A DNA stretch of 64,000 nucleotides from Streptomyces aureoverticillatus (GCF_014649395.1 NZ_BMSY01000012.1:62001-126000), one strand, 5' to 3'. Counted from the first letter of the stretch, positions 36,786 to 45,332 are shown. Program-made: numbers and translations. The notes: generated by a model from the letters alone, not told the origin.

Positions 36786-37585
36786 CGCGGCCCGGCTCCT
36801 TCCGCGCTGTCGCCGTCGGGCACACCGCGGGCACCGACGATGTCGCCGTGCACGTCCGCGCCGTCCACGATCTGGTTGACGCCGTTGACGTTGATGGAGT
36901 ACTTCGTCGACCACTGGCCGCGGGGTTCCGCTCCGGTCGCGCCGTCCGCGGGCTCCGGCACGCCCACCCCCGTGGGGCGTGCCGGAGGTCTGGGCGGGGG
37001 CAGGGGCGGCTGGGTGCGGCGGGGTACGTGGAACCACGCGACCTCGTCGGTCTCCTTGGCCCGTACCGGAATCGCGCGATAGTGCTCGGGCTCCACGAAT
37101 CGGCCGCCGTCCACGACCACCGAGCGGTAGAGGACGTCGGAGACCACGAAGACCACGTCGATGCCGTCGTCCGCCGCCAGGATCGCCTTCGCCGGTTCGC
37201 TGTCGCACAGTCGGCACGCCAGGTCGACGGCCCGGCCCACGAGGCCCCTGCCGTCGTCGCTGACGGGGCCGCCGTGCATCGCGATCCGTAACCGCAGCCG
37301 CTCGCCGAGTCCCGCGTTGTGGGCGCGCACCCCTTGGTAGACCTCTTCGAGCCACAGCCCGACCAGGGCCGACGGCGGCACTTCCGGAGCCAGCGCGGCC
37401 AGCACGCCGTCGCCCCGGTCCTCCAGGTGCACCTGGTCGCCGCGTACCGCCACCGCGTCGAAGGCCGACTCGAAGACCTCGTACATGCCCCGGCGCGACC
37501 GGAGCTTGGCCTGGTGCCCCAGGCGCCCCGACCCCTTGACGTCCGCGCTCACCACCAGCCGGTGGACGGCCTCGTGACTGCTCAC
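36782..37585 (-). CDS. Class III nucleotide cyclase-like protein
   Basis: This 267-aa protein's residues 7-190 resemble the class III cyclase catalytic domain. Asp15 (VVSADVKGSG) and Asp59 (EDRGDGVL) are at the two metal-binding positions. LRLRIAMHGGPV follows. GLVGRAVDLACRLCD stands where canonical enzymes have G-x-x-VN-x-A-x-R: the arginine is kept and the asparagine is an Asp. Pyrimidine cyclases of Pycsar systems belong to this superfamily, and a PycTM-like effector sits three genes downstream. The C-terminal tail holds a proline-rich linker and NGVNQIVDGADVHGDIVG, echoed in the next protein. The GTG is preceded by GGGGGGTTGGA. Whether it makes cCMP, cUMP or cAMP cannot be read. Confidence 0.7.
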   Translation of the reverse strand: MSSHEAVHRLVVSADVKGSGRLGHQAKLRSRRGMYEVFESAFDAVAVRGDQVHLEDRGDGVLAALAPEVPPSALVGLWLEEVYQGVRAHNAGLGERLRLRIAMHGGPVSDDGRGLVGRAVDLACRLCDSEPAKAILAADDGIDVVFVVSDVLYRSVVVDGGRFVEPEHYRAIPVRAKETDEVAWFHVPRRTQPPLPPPRPPARPTGVGVPEPADGATGAEPRGQWSTKYSINVNGVNQIVDGADVHGDIVGARGVPDGDSAEGAGPR

Positions 37586-37645
37586 TCCAACCCCCCTGAA
37601 CGACGTTGCGGCACACCCAGGATGGCGTCGGGCGGCCGCGGCGTA

Positions 37646-37661
37646 TGTAGCCGTTTACACA
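37646..37661 (-). promoter_or_regulatory. Crp-like dyad upstream of the cyclase operon
   Basis: On the minus strand TGTGT-AAACGG-CTACA has the spacing and half-site shape of a Crp/Fnr operator (TGTGA-N6-TCACA). It overlaps the stop codon of the crp-like gene and lies 61 bp before the cyclase start. Binding by the neighbouring regulator would let a cyclic nucleotide control cyclase expression. Match quality is moderate. Confidence 0.4.
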
Positions 37662-38362
37662 ACCGGCCGCGCGGTCGCGGGGCCGTCTCCCGCCAGCAGG
37701 CGCAGCGGCTCCGCGTCGGTGACGACGAGGCGCTTGGTGGCGGTGCGTACGATGCCTTGCTCGCGCAGGAGGCGCAGTGCCTTGGCGACGGCCTCGCGGG
37801 TCGACCCGACGGAGGCGGCGAGGTCGTGCTGGGGCAGCGGCAGGTCGATGGTGACGCCGCCGTCGGGGTTGGGTCGGCCGGTGCGGTCGGCCAGTTCGAC
37901 GAGTCGTGCCGCGAGGCGTTGCAGCACGTTCTCCGATGCCAGCGAGCGGCGTTCGCCGTCGGAGCTGCGCAGTCGGGAGCTGAGCTGTTTGAGCACCAGC
38001 GCGCTGGCCGCGGGGCTGGAGCCGAGGAATCCGCGGAACCGGTCACCGGGGATCACCACACTGCGCACGGGCCCGAGCGCCGTCACCGTGGCGCTGCGGG
38101 GCCGGCGGTCCACGGCCGCGAGTTCGCCGACCAGCTCTCCGGCGCCGCGCAGGGCGAGGATGAGCCGCTGGCCGCGCTCGGTCGCCACGGAGACCACCGC
38201 CCAGCCGCGGAGGATCGCGACGACGTACGAGGTGGTGGCGCGTTCGGGCAGGAGCACGTCGCCGCCCTCGTAGTCACGCGCGACGCCCAGCGCGAGCAGG
38301 GCCGCTCGGTCGTGCGCCCGTAACGCGTCGAGCAGGGGTTGTTCCTGTTCGATGAGACTCAA
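37655..38362 (-). CDS. Crp/Fnr-family transcriptional regulator
   Basis: This 235-aa protein has an N-terminal cyclic-nucleotide-binding-like beta-roll (residues about 15-130, including GELVGELAAVDRRPRSATVTALG). A long dimer helix and a C-terminal winged helix-turn-helix (HDLAASVGSTREAVAKALRLLREQGIV) follow. The phosphate-binding cassette reads GELVGELAAVDRRPRSA, which keeps the glutamate and arginines typical of cNMP binders. No cysteine cluster for an Fe-S centre is present. It sits directly upstream of and co-oriented with the cyclase operon, 69 bp away, so it may sense the product of that cyclase. Confidence 0.87.
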   Translation of the reverse strand: MSLIEQEQPLLDALRAHDRAALLALGVARDYEGGDVLLPERATTSYVVAILRGWAVVSVATERGQRLILALRGAGELVGELAAVDRRPRSATVTALGPVRSVVIPGDRFRGFLGSSPAASALVLKQLSSRLRSSDGERRSLASENVLQRLAARLVELADRTGRPNPDGGVTIDLPLPQHDLAASVGSTREAVAKALRLLREQGIVRTATKRLVVTDAEPLRLLAGDGPATARPVV

Positions 38363-38449
38363 GCTGTCCGCTCCTGGGCCGACACTGACCGGGAAGACAG
38401 CACGCTAAGGAGATGGCAAGCACACGTCAATGAGATCGCGCCGAGAGGC

Positions 38450-38481
38450 GAGGACGGATCGTCGGGCGCCGATCCGTCCTC
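38450..38481 (-). terminator. Hairpin terminator after the FG-GAP protein gene
   Basis: GAGGACGGATC and GATCCGTCCTC form a perfect 11-bp stem with a 10-nt loop, beginning 53 nt beyond the FG-GAP gene stop and upstream of the crp-like gene. Confidence 0.7.
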
Positions 38482-38534
38482 AGCCCTTGCCCCACCGGCC
38501 CGCAGGTGACGCACCGCACCATCCAGCGAAGGGC

Positions 38535-40046
38535 TCAGCGCAGGGTGCTGCCGAACAGTGCCGAGATGTACGGCGCCGCGAGGTCCTTGGGGCCGAAGGC
38601 CACGGAGTCCTTGGCGGTGAGGCCGGTGGACGTGCCGCGCAGCGACCACAGCGCGCCCGCGTCGGCGTTCTCGTGGACGGACGAGACGGCGAGGTCGCGG
38701 TGGCCGTCGCCGGTGACGTCGAGGAGCGCGGCCGCGGCCCCGAACGCGTCGCCCTTCTCGGCCACTCCGGGGACGCCCGCCGTGTTCTGGTGGAAGGCCT
38801 GCGCGCCGGTGCCGGTCACGCCGGTGGCGCTGCCGCGGACGAGGGTGACGGAGCCCGCGTCGACGACGCTGCCCACGTCTTCGCCGGGGGCGCCGACCGC
38901 GATGTCCGCGTAGCCGTCGCGGTTCACGTCACCCACGGCCACGGAGGCGCCGAAGCCGTCGCCGTCCTCCTCGGCCCCGGGCACGCCGGGCAGGTCCTGG
39001 TTGAACTTCTGGACGTCGCCCTTCAGGCCGTCCTTCGAGCCGTAGGAGACCATGACCTTGGACTCGTAGTCGCTGTCGCCGACGACGAAGTCGTCGTAGC
39101 GGTCGCCGTTGATGTCCCCGACGGCGAGCGAGCCGTCGGCGCCCGGGGCGTCACCGCGCTTGAAGCCGGTGGGCGAGCCGTACAGGACGCTGTTGCCCCA
39201 CTCGCCGTCGCCGGCGTAGTCGTTCATGGCGATGTCGGCGCGGCCGTCGCCGTTGATGTCGCCGACGGCCTGCGGCACGACCGGGCCCTGCACGGAGCGC
39301 GGGCCGTCGACGCAGCTGTCGGCGCGGTCCGGCAGCGGCGAGCAGTTCAGGTCGGGGCGGTCGTCGCTGCCGTAGCTCCACCACTGCGACTTCTCCATGA
39401 AGTCGAGGGTGGCGGTCGGCTTGCCGGTGCGGGAGATGGGGCCCTTCCACAGGCGGGCCTGCTGGTCGACCGGGTCGTCGCCGTGGGAGCCCACCTTGCC
39501 GAACAGGGCCAGGTCGGTGCTGCCGTCACCGTCGAAGTCCCCGGCCTGCGGCGCGAAGCCGAAGGTGGAGATCTTGGTGCCGCCGGTGAGGCCGTCCTTG
39601 GAGCCCCACAGGATCACCGAGCCGCCGGGCTCGACCACGCCGGCGGAGCCTATGACGAGGTCGGTGTAGCCGTCCTTGTCCAGGTCGCCCTTGGTGAACC
39701 AGCGGCCGAACTCCTGCTTGGTGGTGGCCGCGCCGGGAACGCCGCTGGTGGAGCGGCTGATGAGCTTCTTCCTGGCGTGGTCGATGCCGTTCTTCGATCC
39801 GTACGTCACCGCCACGTACCCGGCCTTCTTCTTGCCGGAGACGGTGCCGCCGGGGGCGCCGGTGACCAGGTCGGCGTAGCCGTCGCCGTTGAAGTCGTCG
39901 GTCGCCTTGGCGGCGGCCTTCTTGGCGGCGGGGGTGGCGGCCTCGGCCTGGCCCTGTCCGAGGGACCAGGCGGTGAGCCCGCCCGTCAGCAGGAACGTGG
40001 CGATCAGCGGTGCGGTGAGGCGGACTCGACGACGTGCATGCGACAT
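38535..40046 (-). CDS. Secreted FG-GAP / integrin-alpha-like repeat protein
   Basis: This 503-aa protein has an N-terminal Sec signal (MSHARRRVRLTAPLIATFLLTGG...QAEAA). About seven FG-GAP/VCBS repeats follow. Several contain a calcium-binding loop of the DFNGDGYADL or DVNRDGYADIAVGAPGE type, expected to fold into a seven-bladed beta-propeller. Such proteins are common in Streptomyces secretomes, often with unknown ligands. There is no cell-wall anchor or catalytic domain. The ATG at 40046 gives an ideal signal peptide; the 16 additional upstream codons are not needed. Confidence 0.88.
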   Translation of the reverse strand: MSHARRRVRLTAPLIATFLLTGGLTAWSLGQGQAEAATPAAKKAAAKATDDFNGDGYADLVTGAPGGTVSGKKKAGYVAVTYGSKNGIDHARKKLISRSTSGVPGAATTKQEFGRWFTKGDLDKDGYTDLVIGSAGVVEPGGSVILWGSKDGLTGGTKISTFGFAPQAGDFDGDGSTDLALFGKVGSHGDDPVDQQARLWKGPISRTGKPTATLDFMEKSQWWSYGSDDRPDLNCSPLPDRADSCVDGPRSVQGPVVPQAVGDINGDGRADIAMNDYAGDGEWGNSVLYGSPTGFKRGDAPGADGSLAVGDINGDRYDDFVVGDSDYESKVMVSYGSKDGLKGDVQKFNQDLPGVPGAEEDGDGFGASVAVGDVNRDGYADIAVGAPGEDVGSVVDAGSVTLVRGSATGVTGTGAQAFHQNTAGVPGVAEKGDAFGAAAALLDVTGDGHRDLAVSSVHENADAGALWSLRGTSTGLTAKDSVAFGPKDLAAPYISALFGSTLR

Positions 40047-40120
40047 AGGGGTTCCGTGGTTCCTTCGCTCGGGGGCAGCGGGTGAATGTCCCACAGGAAT
40101 TCACCGCCGTTTCATGTCAC

Positions 40121-40150
40121 TTGACACTCAACGGTGCCCAGAGGTTGTAC
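40121..40150 (+). promoter_or_regulatory. Possible promoter upstream of the P450 gene
   Basis: TTGACA at 40121-40126 is followed after 18 nt by TTGTAC at 40145-40150. The -35 is a perfect consensus; the -10 is weak. It would give a leader of about 180 nt before the P450 start. Confidence 0.3.
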
Positions 40151-40334
40151 GGCGAACCTAGATTCCAGGGCCACCCTTCCGCTCCCGGTTCCGCCTCTCC
40201 CCTACGCTGTTCCGCCTGGCGTGTTCGTCCTGTCCTGCCCTGCCGTGCCCCGTCCCGTTCCATCCATCGACTTCTGTCGGCTTCCACCGACGCCCATCGA
40301 CCTCACCGACCTCCCTCGACTCAAGGAGACCGCC

Positions 40335-41582
40335 ATGACGTCTCGGCCGATCGTGCTCGATCCCAGCGGTGTCCGGCGCCACGCCGAGGACCGGCGGTTG
40401 CGCGCCCATGGACCGGCGGCGCGGGTGGACATACTCGGCGTGACGGCGTGGGCCGTCACCGACCCCGTCGTGCTCAAGCAGTTGCTCGGCAGCCCCGACG
40501 TGTCCAAGGACGCCAGGGCCCACTGGCCCGAGTTCGACAAGGTCGTACCGGAGTGGCCGCTGGCGCTGTGGGTCGCGGTGGAGAACATGTTCACCGCGTA
40601 CGGCGCCGACCACCGGCGGCTGCGCCGCATGGTCGCCCCGGCCTTCAGCGCCCGCCGGGTGAACGCCCTGGCACCGGTCGTCGAAGACATCGTCACCGGC
40701 TTCATGGACGACCTGGCGACCGTGCCCGAGGGCGCGGTCGTGGATCTGCGCGAACGCCTCGCCTACCCGCTGCCGATCGCGGTGATCGGTCACCTCATGG
40801 GCGTCCCCGCAGCCCGGCGCCCGGGCTTCCGCGCCCTGGTCGACGGCGTCTTCGACACCACCCTCACCGGCGAGGAGGCCAAGGCCAACACGGGCCGGCT
40901 GTACGAGGCGCTGGCCGAGCTGATCGCGGCGAAGCAGGCGGAGCCCGGCGACGACATGACCTCCCTCCTGATCGCCGCCCGCGACGAGGAGGGCGACGGC
41001 GGCCGCCTGTCCGCGTCCGAACTCCGCGACACCCTGCTGCTGATGATCAGCGCGGGCTACGAGACCACCGTCAACGTCATCGACCAGGCCGTCACCGCCC
41101 TGCTCACCCGCCCCGGCCAGCTCGACCACGTCCGCGCGGGTCGCGCCGACTGGAACGACGTCGTTGAAGAAACGCTTCGGCACGAACCGGCCGTCGCCCA
41201 TCTCCCCCTGCGGTTCGCCCTCACCGACATCACGCTGCCCGGGGGCACCACCATCGCCGCCGGGGAGGCCATCCTCGCCTCGTACGCGGCCGCCAACCGC
41301 CACCCCGACTGGCACGGCCCGACCGCGGACACCTTCGACGTCACCCGGGCGCTCAAGGACCACCTGGCCTTCGGCCACGGCGCGCACTTCTGCCTGGGCT
41401 CCGCGCTGGCCCGGCTCGAAGTGGCCACGGCCGTACGCTCGCTCTTCGACCGCTTCCCCGCACTCGAACTCGCCGTCCCCGCCGCCGAACTCCGGCCGCT
41501 GGCGTCCTTCATCTCCAACGGCCACGCCGAACTGCCGGTGCGCCTGCGCCCCGTGCCCTGCCGTCCGCCGACGTGGTCGTGA
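40335..41582 (+). CDS. Cytochrome P450
   Basis: This 415-aa soluble bacterial P450 has the I-helix oxygen-activation motif AGYETT (near 240-246) and the ExxR pair Glu279-Arg282. The haem-binding loop FGHGAHFCLGSALARLE has Cys353 as axial ligand. Size and motifs fit the CYP105/CYP107-like groups of Streptomyces that hydroxylate or epoxidise natural products and xenobiotics. No ferredoxin gene is adjacent. The ATG is chosen because AAGGAG lies 6 nt before it; an upstream frame from 40134 is non-coding in character. Confidence 0.93.
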   Translation: MTSRPIVLDPSGVRRHAEDRRLRAHGPAARVDILGVTAWAVTDPVVLKQLLGSPDVSKDARAHWPEFDKVVPEWPLALWVAVENMFTAYGADHRRLRRMVAPAFSARRVNALAPVVEDIVTGFMDDLATVPEGAVVDLRERLAYPLPIAVIGHLMGVPAARRPGFRALVDGVFDTTLTGEEAKANTGRLYEALAELIAAKQAEPGDDMTSLLIAARDEEGDGGRLSASELRDTLLLMISAGYETTVNVIDQAVTALLTRPGQLDHVRAGRADWNDVVEETLRHEPAVAHLPLRFALTDITLPGGTTIAAGEAILASYAAANRHPDWHGPTADTFDVTRALKDHLAFGHGAHFCLGSALARLEVATAVRSLFDRFPALELAVPAAELRPLASFISNGHAELPVRLRPVPCRPPTWS

Positions 41583-41821
41583 CGACGACGGGGACGCCCA
41601 GGGCCCGGGCCGCCTTGACGAAGTCGCACCAGGCGGCGCCCACCGCCGAGGCCCTCGACGCCCTCATCGGCCGTACCCGGGCCAGGATCCCGGTCTGCCT
41701 CACCGAGTCGGTCACGACGACCATCCTGGCGCGCCGCCTGTCCCTGGCGCCAGGTGCGATCAGCCCCGGCGGTGAGGTGGCGGGCCCAGCCGGTGCGGGC
41801 GGTCGCGCGGTCCGCCGACGC

Positions 41822-42361
41822 CTACGCCGTGCGCCGCAGCACCGCGCGGAGGTGGTGCTGCAGTGGCTGTCCGACGGCCGCGAGGTCGTGGACGTACGTG
41901 AGCGTGTCGTCGGTGAGGGTGTAGCGGCGGCGGGTGGCGTCGACCTCCTTGGCGGTGGGGGTGCGGGCCACCTCGTGGGTGGAGAGGTCGACGGTGTCGC
42001 CGTCGGCGTGACCTACGGAGACCTCCGCGATGCCCGTCGGCTGGGTGATCAGTGCCTCCACCCGGCCGTCGGGCTGCAGCCGCCACCAGCCGCTCTCCCG
42101 TGCCGACGGCCGCAGCGGCTCGCCGTCGGCGCCGAGCAGCCAGGCCCGCGCCTCGTAGCGCAGGAAGGGCCGGCCGTCGTGGCTGAAGGTGACCTCCTGT
42201 GCGTACGTGAAGTCGTCCGCGAGCGTCGGGTACTCACCCTGCCCCCGGCCGCGCCAGGTCCCCAGGAGCCCGAGCACCGGCCCGAGCAGGGCGTGCGGGA
42301 CGGGCGCCTCGTCGGCCCGCGGGCCGTCGGGGTACGGGTTCTGGGGTACGGCGTCGAACAC
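41822..42361 (-). CDS. Nitrobindin-like haem-binding beta-barrel (FABP family)
   Basis: This 179-aa protein has the nitrobindin signature near residue 33 (LGTWRGRGQGEYPT). The lipocalin-like beta strands are EVTFSHDGRPFLRYEARAWLL and GWWRLQPDGRVEALI. The C-terminal histidine region is PLQHHLRAVL, where nitrobindins bind haem. The family scavenges or isomerises peroxynitrite in studied members. It is convergent to the P450 gene, with a 240-bp spacer that contains no supportable gene. Confidence 0.88.
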   Translation of the reverse strand: MFDAVPQNPYPDGPRADEAPVPHALLGPVLGLLGTWRGRGQGEYPTLADDFTYAQEVTFSHDGRPFLRYEARAWLLGADGEPLRPSARESGWWRLQPDGRVEALITQPTGIAEVSVGHADGDTVDLSTHEVARTPTAKEVDATRRRYTLTDDTLTYVHDLAAVGQPLQHHLRAVLRRTA

Positions 42362-42391
42362 TGGGTGCGCTCCTGAGGCTACCGGTCACCA

Positions 42392-42469
42392 CTACTTGCG
42401 CCTGCTTGACCGCATGGACCATAGCGTGACCGCGATGCCGAGGAGCGCCAAGAGAAAGAGGATCTTCAT
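42392..42469 (-). CDS. Possible 25-aa single-helix membrane peptide
   Basis: ATG at 42469 begins a peptide MKILFLLALLGIAVTLWSMR with a basic SSRRK end, a perfect single-span profile. There is no strong ribosome site and the peptide is tiny. It lies between the nitrobindin start and the PepSY terminator. Treat as tentative. Confidence 0.3.
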   Translation of the reverse strand: MKILFLLALLGIAVTLWSMRSSRRK

Positions 42470-42602
42470 GGTGCTTGAGTGCCCACGACAGCTCGATCCA
42501 ATGCATCGGGGTCCGTGCCGTCCGGGCGACTTGTCCCTCCCCTCCCCCCTCCGGCCCGCTGCCTCGCCGCGCCGACTTTCCCGTCCCCGGAACATGGGTC
42601 TG

Positions 42603-42634
42603 GCGTCAGAGCCGCCCGGGACCGGCTCTGACGC
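42603..42634 (-). terminator. Hairpin terminator after the PepSY gene
   Basis: GCGTCAGAGCCG and CGGCTCTGACGC form a perfect 12-bp stem around an 8-nt loop, 62 nt beyond the stop of the leftward PepSY lipoprotein gene. Confidence 0.8.
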
Positions 42635-42695
42635 ATGACCGCATTGTCGGGCTTGCGGGGCTTGTCGGGCTGCCGTACCTGCCGGTCCGGTCCGG

Positions 42696-43394
42696 TCAGT
42701 CGCGGTCGACGTGCTCCCGCAGGATCTTGCGGTTGGCCGCGTCGACCTCGAAGGTCGTCTTGTTCCAGTCGTCGGTCGTCACGACGTCGACGGACCAGAT
42801 CACCGCCCCCTTGTCGTTGTCGTCGAGTTCGACGGAGCTGACGGTGCCCTTGGTCTTGTCCGTGGCGGACTTCACGGCCTGCTCGGGAGTCACCGTGGCC
42901 TTCTTCAGCCAGTCCGCCAACTCTCGCTTGTCGTCGGCGTCCTGGTCCTTCTTGGCCTGCGCCGCATCTGCCTTGCCGGTGACCGCGTCGACGCGAACGG
43001 TGTGCTCGGTGCCGTCGGACGTGGCCACTTCGGCGTGCCAGCCGGGCTTGTCGACGGGGCCCTTGAGCTCGATCGAGACCGGCTTGGACTTGTCCACCGC
43101 CTTCACCGCGGTGCTCAGCGCCTTGTCGTAGCCGACCTTGGCCTTGGGGATGAGGTCCTTGCGCTCGGACTGGTCCTCGGTGAGGGAGCCCCCGCCGGAC
43201 GCGGTGGAGGTCGGCGCCGCCGGTTTCTGCACGGCCTGAGCCGTGCTGGAATCCGCGGCCCGGTCGTCGTCGCCGCCGTCGCCGCAGCCCGTGAGCAGGG
43301 CACCCGCCGCGAGCGCGGCGCACACCAGGCCGGCGCCGCGCGAGACCGACGACCGCCTGCACCCGAAAACAGCTTCATTACGATTTGTGACCAT
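42696..43394 (-). CDS. PepSY-domain lipoprotein
   Basis: This 232-aa exported protein has a lipobox at LLTGCG, which predicts lipidation of the cysteine. A Ser/Thr/Asp-rich linker is followed by two PepSY-like repeats (DLIPKAKVGYDKALSTAVKAV...STELKGPVDKPGWHAEVATSDG type, and TPEQAVKSATDKTKGTVSSVELDD...). PepSY domains often inhibit peptidases or act as small periplasmic sensors. The gene stands alone with a strong terminator. ATG at 43394 gives the N-region, hydrophobic core and lipobox in order. Confidence 0.88.
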   Translation of the reverse strand: MVTNRNEAVFGCRRSSVSRGAGLVCAALAAGALLTGCGDGGDDDRAADSSTAQAVQKPAAPTSTASGGGSLTEDQSERKDLIPKAKVGYDKALSTAVKAVDKSKPVSIELKGPVDKPGWHAEVATSDGTEHTVRVDAVTGKADAAQAKKDQDADDKRELADWLKKATVTPEQAVKSATDKTKGTVSSVELDDNDKGAVIWSVDVVTTDDWNKTTFEVDAANRKILREHVDRD

Positions 43395-43471
43395 ATGTTT
43401 ACGTTAAGCGATGCCTCTGCCCGGCGCATGCCGCGCCGGCTCTCGGATCTCGCGAACGCGGCCGGGAGGCG

Positions 43472-44287
43472 TCACCCGGCGCCCGCCCGGCCGCCGTCGG
43501 CCAGGAAGTCGCGTATCGAGGTGATGAAGGCGCCGCGTTCCTCGTAGAACCCGGTGCGGGGCCGCACCCAGTGGTCCTCGGCGGACAGGAGGTTCCAGGA
43601 GACCGGGGTGCGGGCGACGGCGAGCAGGCGCTGGAGGTCTTCCTCGGTGAGCGCGTCGCTGTCCGTGGGCGCGCCGTTCCCCGTCAGGACGCCGCTCTCC
43701 CGGATCAGGTACTCCAGGAAGTCCAGGTCGTCCGGGCGGTCGTCCTCGTCCCGGTCGCCCCAGCCTTCGAGCATCTCGTACGCCAGCCAGGCGCAGATAT
43801 GGGCGTCGTCCTCGCAGTGCTCCGCGTTCCCGGGGCACCACCGCCGCATCAGGGCGTGCAGCGCGGAGCGGACCACGGCCCGCCGGACGGCGTAGCGCTC
43901 CATGCGCGAGCACCGCTCGCGTACCGCTTCCGCGTGCTGGACGACGCCGTCCGGCCCCAGGACCCGCAGCCCCGAACACGCCTGTGTCAGCGTCTCGCTC
44001 CTGGCGCGCAGCGCCTCCGCGCGGGACTGCGGTTCCACCTCGCCGAGCCGCCACACGGCGTCGGCGAACGCGTCCGAGGCCCGCAGGAACGCCGTCCACG
44101 CCTCGCAGCGCTGCGCCTCCAGCCGCAGCTCCCGCTCCACGGCCGCCTGCGAGCGCACCGACTCCAGTGCGACGAGGCGGCCGAACGTGGTCTGCCGGCG
44201 CGCCACCACGACCGCGGCGAGTGCCGCCACCCCTGAGAACACCGCACCCAGCGCCGTGCAGGCGGTGTGCACATCCTGTACGCCCAC
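43472..44287 (-). CDS. Unknown membrane-anchored protein
   Basis: This protein of about 271 aa has one N-terminal membrane helix (CTALGAVFSGVAALAAVVVA). A long, charged, mostly helical soluble region follows, with paired cysteines (RWCPGNAEHCEDDAHICAW). I do not recognise a family. The GTG at 44287 is taken as start because the membrane helix follows at once; the frame extends upstream to 44377. It is divergent from the Pro-rich protein gene. Confidence 0.6.
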   Translation of the reverse strand: MGVQDVHTACTALGAVFSGVAALAAVVVARRQTTFGRLVALESVRSQAAVERELRLEAQRCEAWTAFLRASDAFADAVWRLGEVEPQSRAEALRARSETLTQACSGLRVLGPDGVVQHAEAVRERCSRMERYAVRRAVVRSALHALMRRWCPGNAEHCEDDAHICAWLAYEMLEGWGDRDEDDRPDDLDFLEYLIRESGVLTGNGAPTDSDALTEEDLQRLLAVARTPVSWNLLSAEDHWVRPRTGFYEERGAFITSIRDFLADGGRAGAG

Positions 44288-44463
44288 CCGGGCAGCATGC
44301 CGCCCGGCGGGACCATCGCCCGGCATATGACAACAACGCCCCGCACCTTGTCGGCTCCACGACGGGAACGGGCCCACCTGTGACCGGGCTTGATCGCCTC
44401 ATCGAATTCCGCGCCTCCCGGGCCGGTTGCAGGACCGTCGCAAGTGTGACGTAGCGTGTCGGC

Positions 44464-45300
44464 ATGTCCACGCCGCCGCCGTCGCCCCCGGGCGGGTTCG
44501 GTCCTGCCTCGCCCGCCTACGGGCAGCAGCCCCCGCAACCGCCGTACGCCCACCCGCAGTTCCCTCAGTACGGAGCCCCGCACGGGCAGCAACCGCCCTA
44601 CCCCGCAGGCCCGGGCGGCCCCGCGCCCTGGGGTGCCCCCTACGGAGCGCCGCCTCCGCCCCGGCGCAGCACCGGCAAGGTCCTCGGCATCGTCGGCGGT
44701 GTCGTGGGCGCCGGTGTCCTCGTCGTCGCCGGGCTCGCCGTGCTCGGCTCCGCCACGGACGCCGGGTTCCCTGCGGCAAAGTACCGGATGACCGTGCCGG
44801 ACAAGCTGGTCGACGGGACGTACAAGCTGACCCAGGACCTCTCCGACACCACCGGCAAGGAAGTCGTCGAGGAGAACAAGAGCCGGGCCAATGTCCGTGA
44901 CCCCAAGGCGGTCGTGGCCCAGTACGCGGGGCAGGGCGAGGACGCGTCGAGCGCGCTGGTCGTGTCCGGCATGTACGGGCGCTTCAAGGACCCTGCCGAG
45001 GCACGGAGCGACCTGATGGACGGCGCCGCCGAAGGGCAGGGCGCCACCGTCGCCGTCCCCGCGCGGGACATCACCCCCGAGGGCTCGGACCTCACCCTGC
45101 GCTGCCAGGTCCTGACGTCCAGTCAGGGCGGCACCACGGGCAACATCCCGATGTGCGCCTGGGCCGACGACAACACCGGCGCGGCCGTGGGCGTGGTCAC
45201 CCCCGAGACCGCGACCCAGGACCCCAAGGACGTCGACCTGGAGCAGGTGGCGCGGACGACGGTGAAGGTACGCGAGGAGATGCGCGAGCCGATCGGCTGA
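44464..45300 (+). CDS. Pro/Gly/Tyr-rich membrane protein of unknown function
   Basis: This 278-aa protein has about 68 N-terminal residues that are a cytoplasmic Pro/Gly/Gln/Tyr-rich tail (PYGAPPPPRR). A single membrane helix follows (TGKVLGIVGGVVGAGVLVVAGLAVLG), then an extracytoplasmic domain of about 180 residues beginning AKYRMTVPDKLVDGTYKL with one cysteine pair (LRCQVL and MCAW). This architecture is common in Streptomyces membrane proteins of unknown role. It ends at a clear hairpin terminator. Confidence 0.75.
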   Translation: MSTPPPSPPGGFGPASPAYGQQPPQPPYAHPQFPQYGAPHGQQPPYPAGPGGPAPWGAPYGAPPPPRRSTGKVLGIVGGVVGAGVLVVAGLAVLGSATDAGFPAAKYRMTVPDKLVDGTYKLTQDLSDTTGKEVVEENKSRANVRDPKAVVAQYAGQGEDASSALVVSGMYGRFKDPAEARSDLMDGAAEGQGATVAVPARDITPEGSDLTLRCQVLTSSQGGTTGNIPMCAWADDNTGAAVGVVTPETATQDPKDVDLEQVARTTVKVREEMREPIG

Positions 45301-45306
45301 TGTTGT

Positions 45307-45332
45307 CTCCCATGCCGACCCAGGCATGGGAG
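45307..45332 (+). terminator. Hairpin terminator
   Basis: CTCCCATGCC and GGCATGGGAG form a perfect 10-bp stem with a 6-nt loop, starting 6 nt after the stop of the upstream gene. Confidence 0.75.

Noticed and set aside
41509..41724. Possible fragment of a hydrolase (FVKAARALGVPVVVTTTS) on the minus strand after the P450
   Set aside because: Only about 18 residues look like an isochorismatase-type strand-helix; the rest shows no resemblance and the segment overlaps the P450 end.
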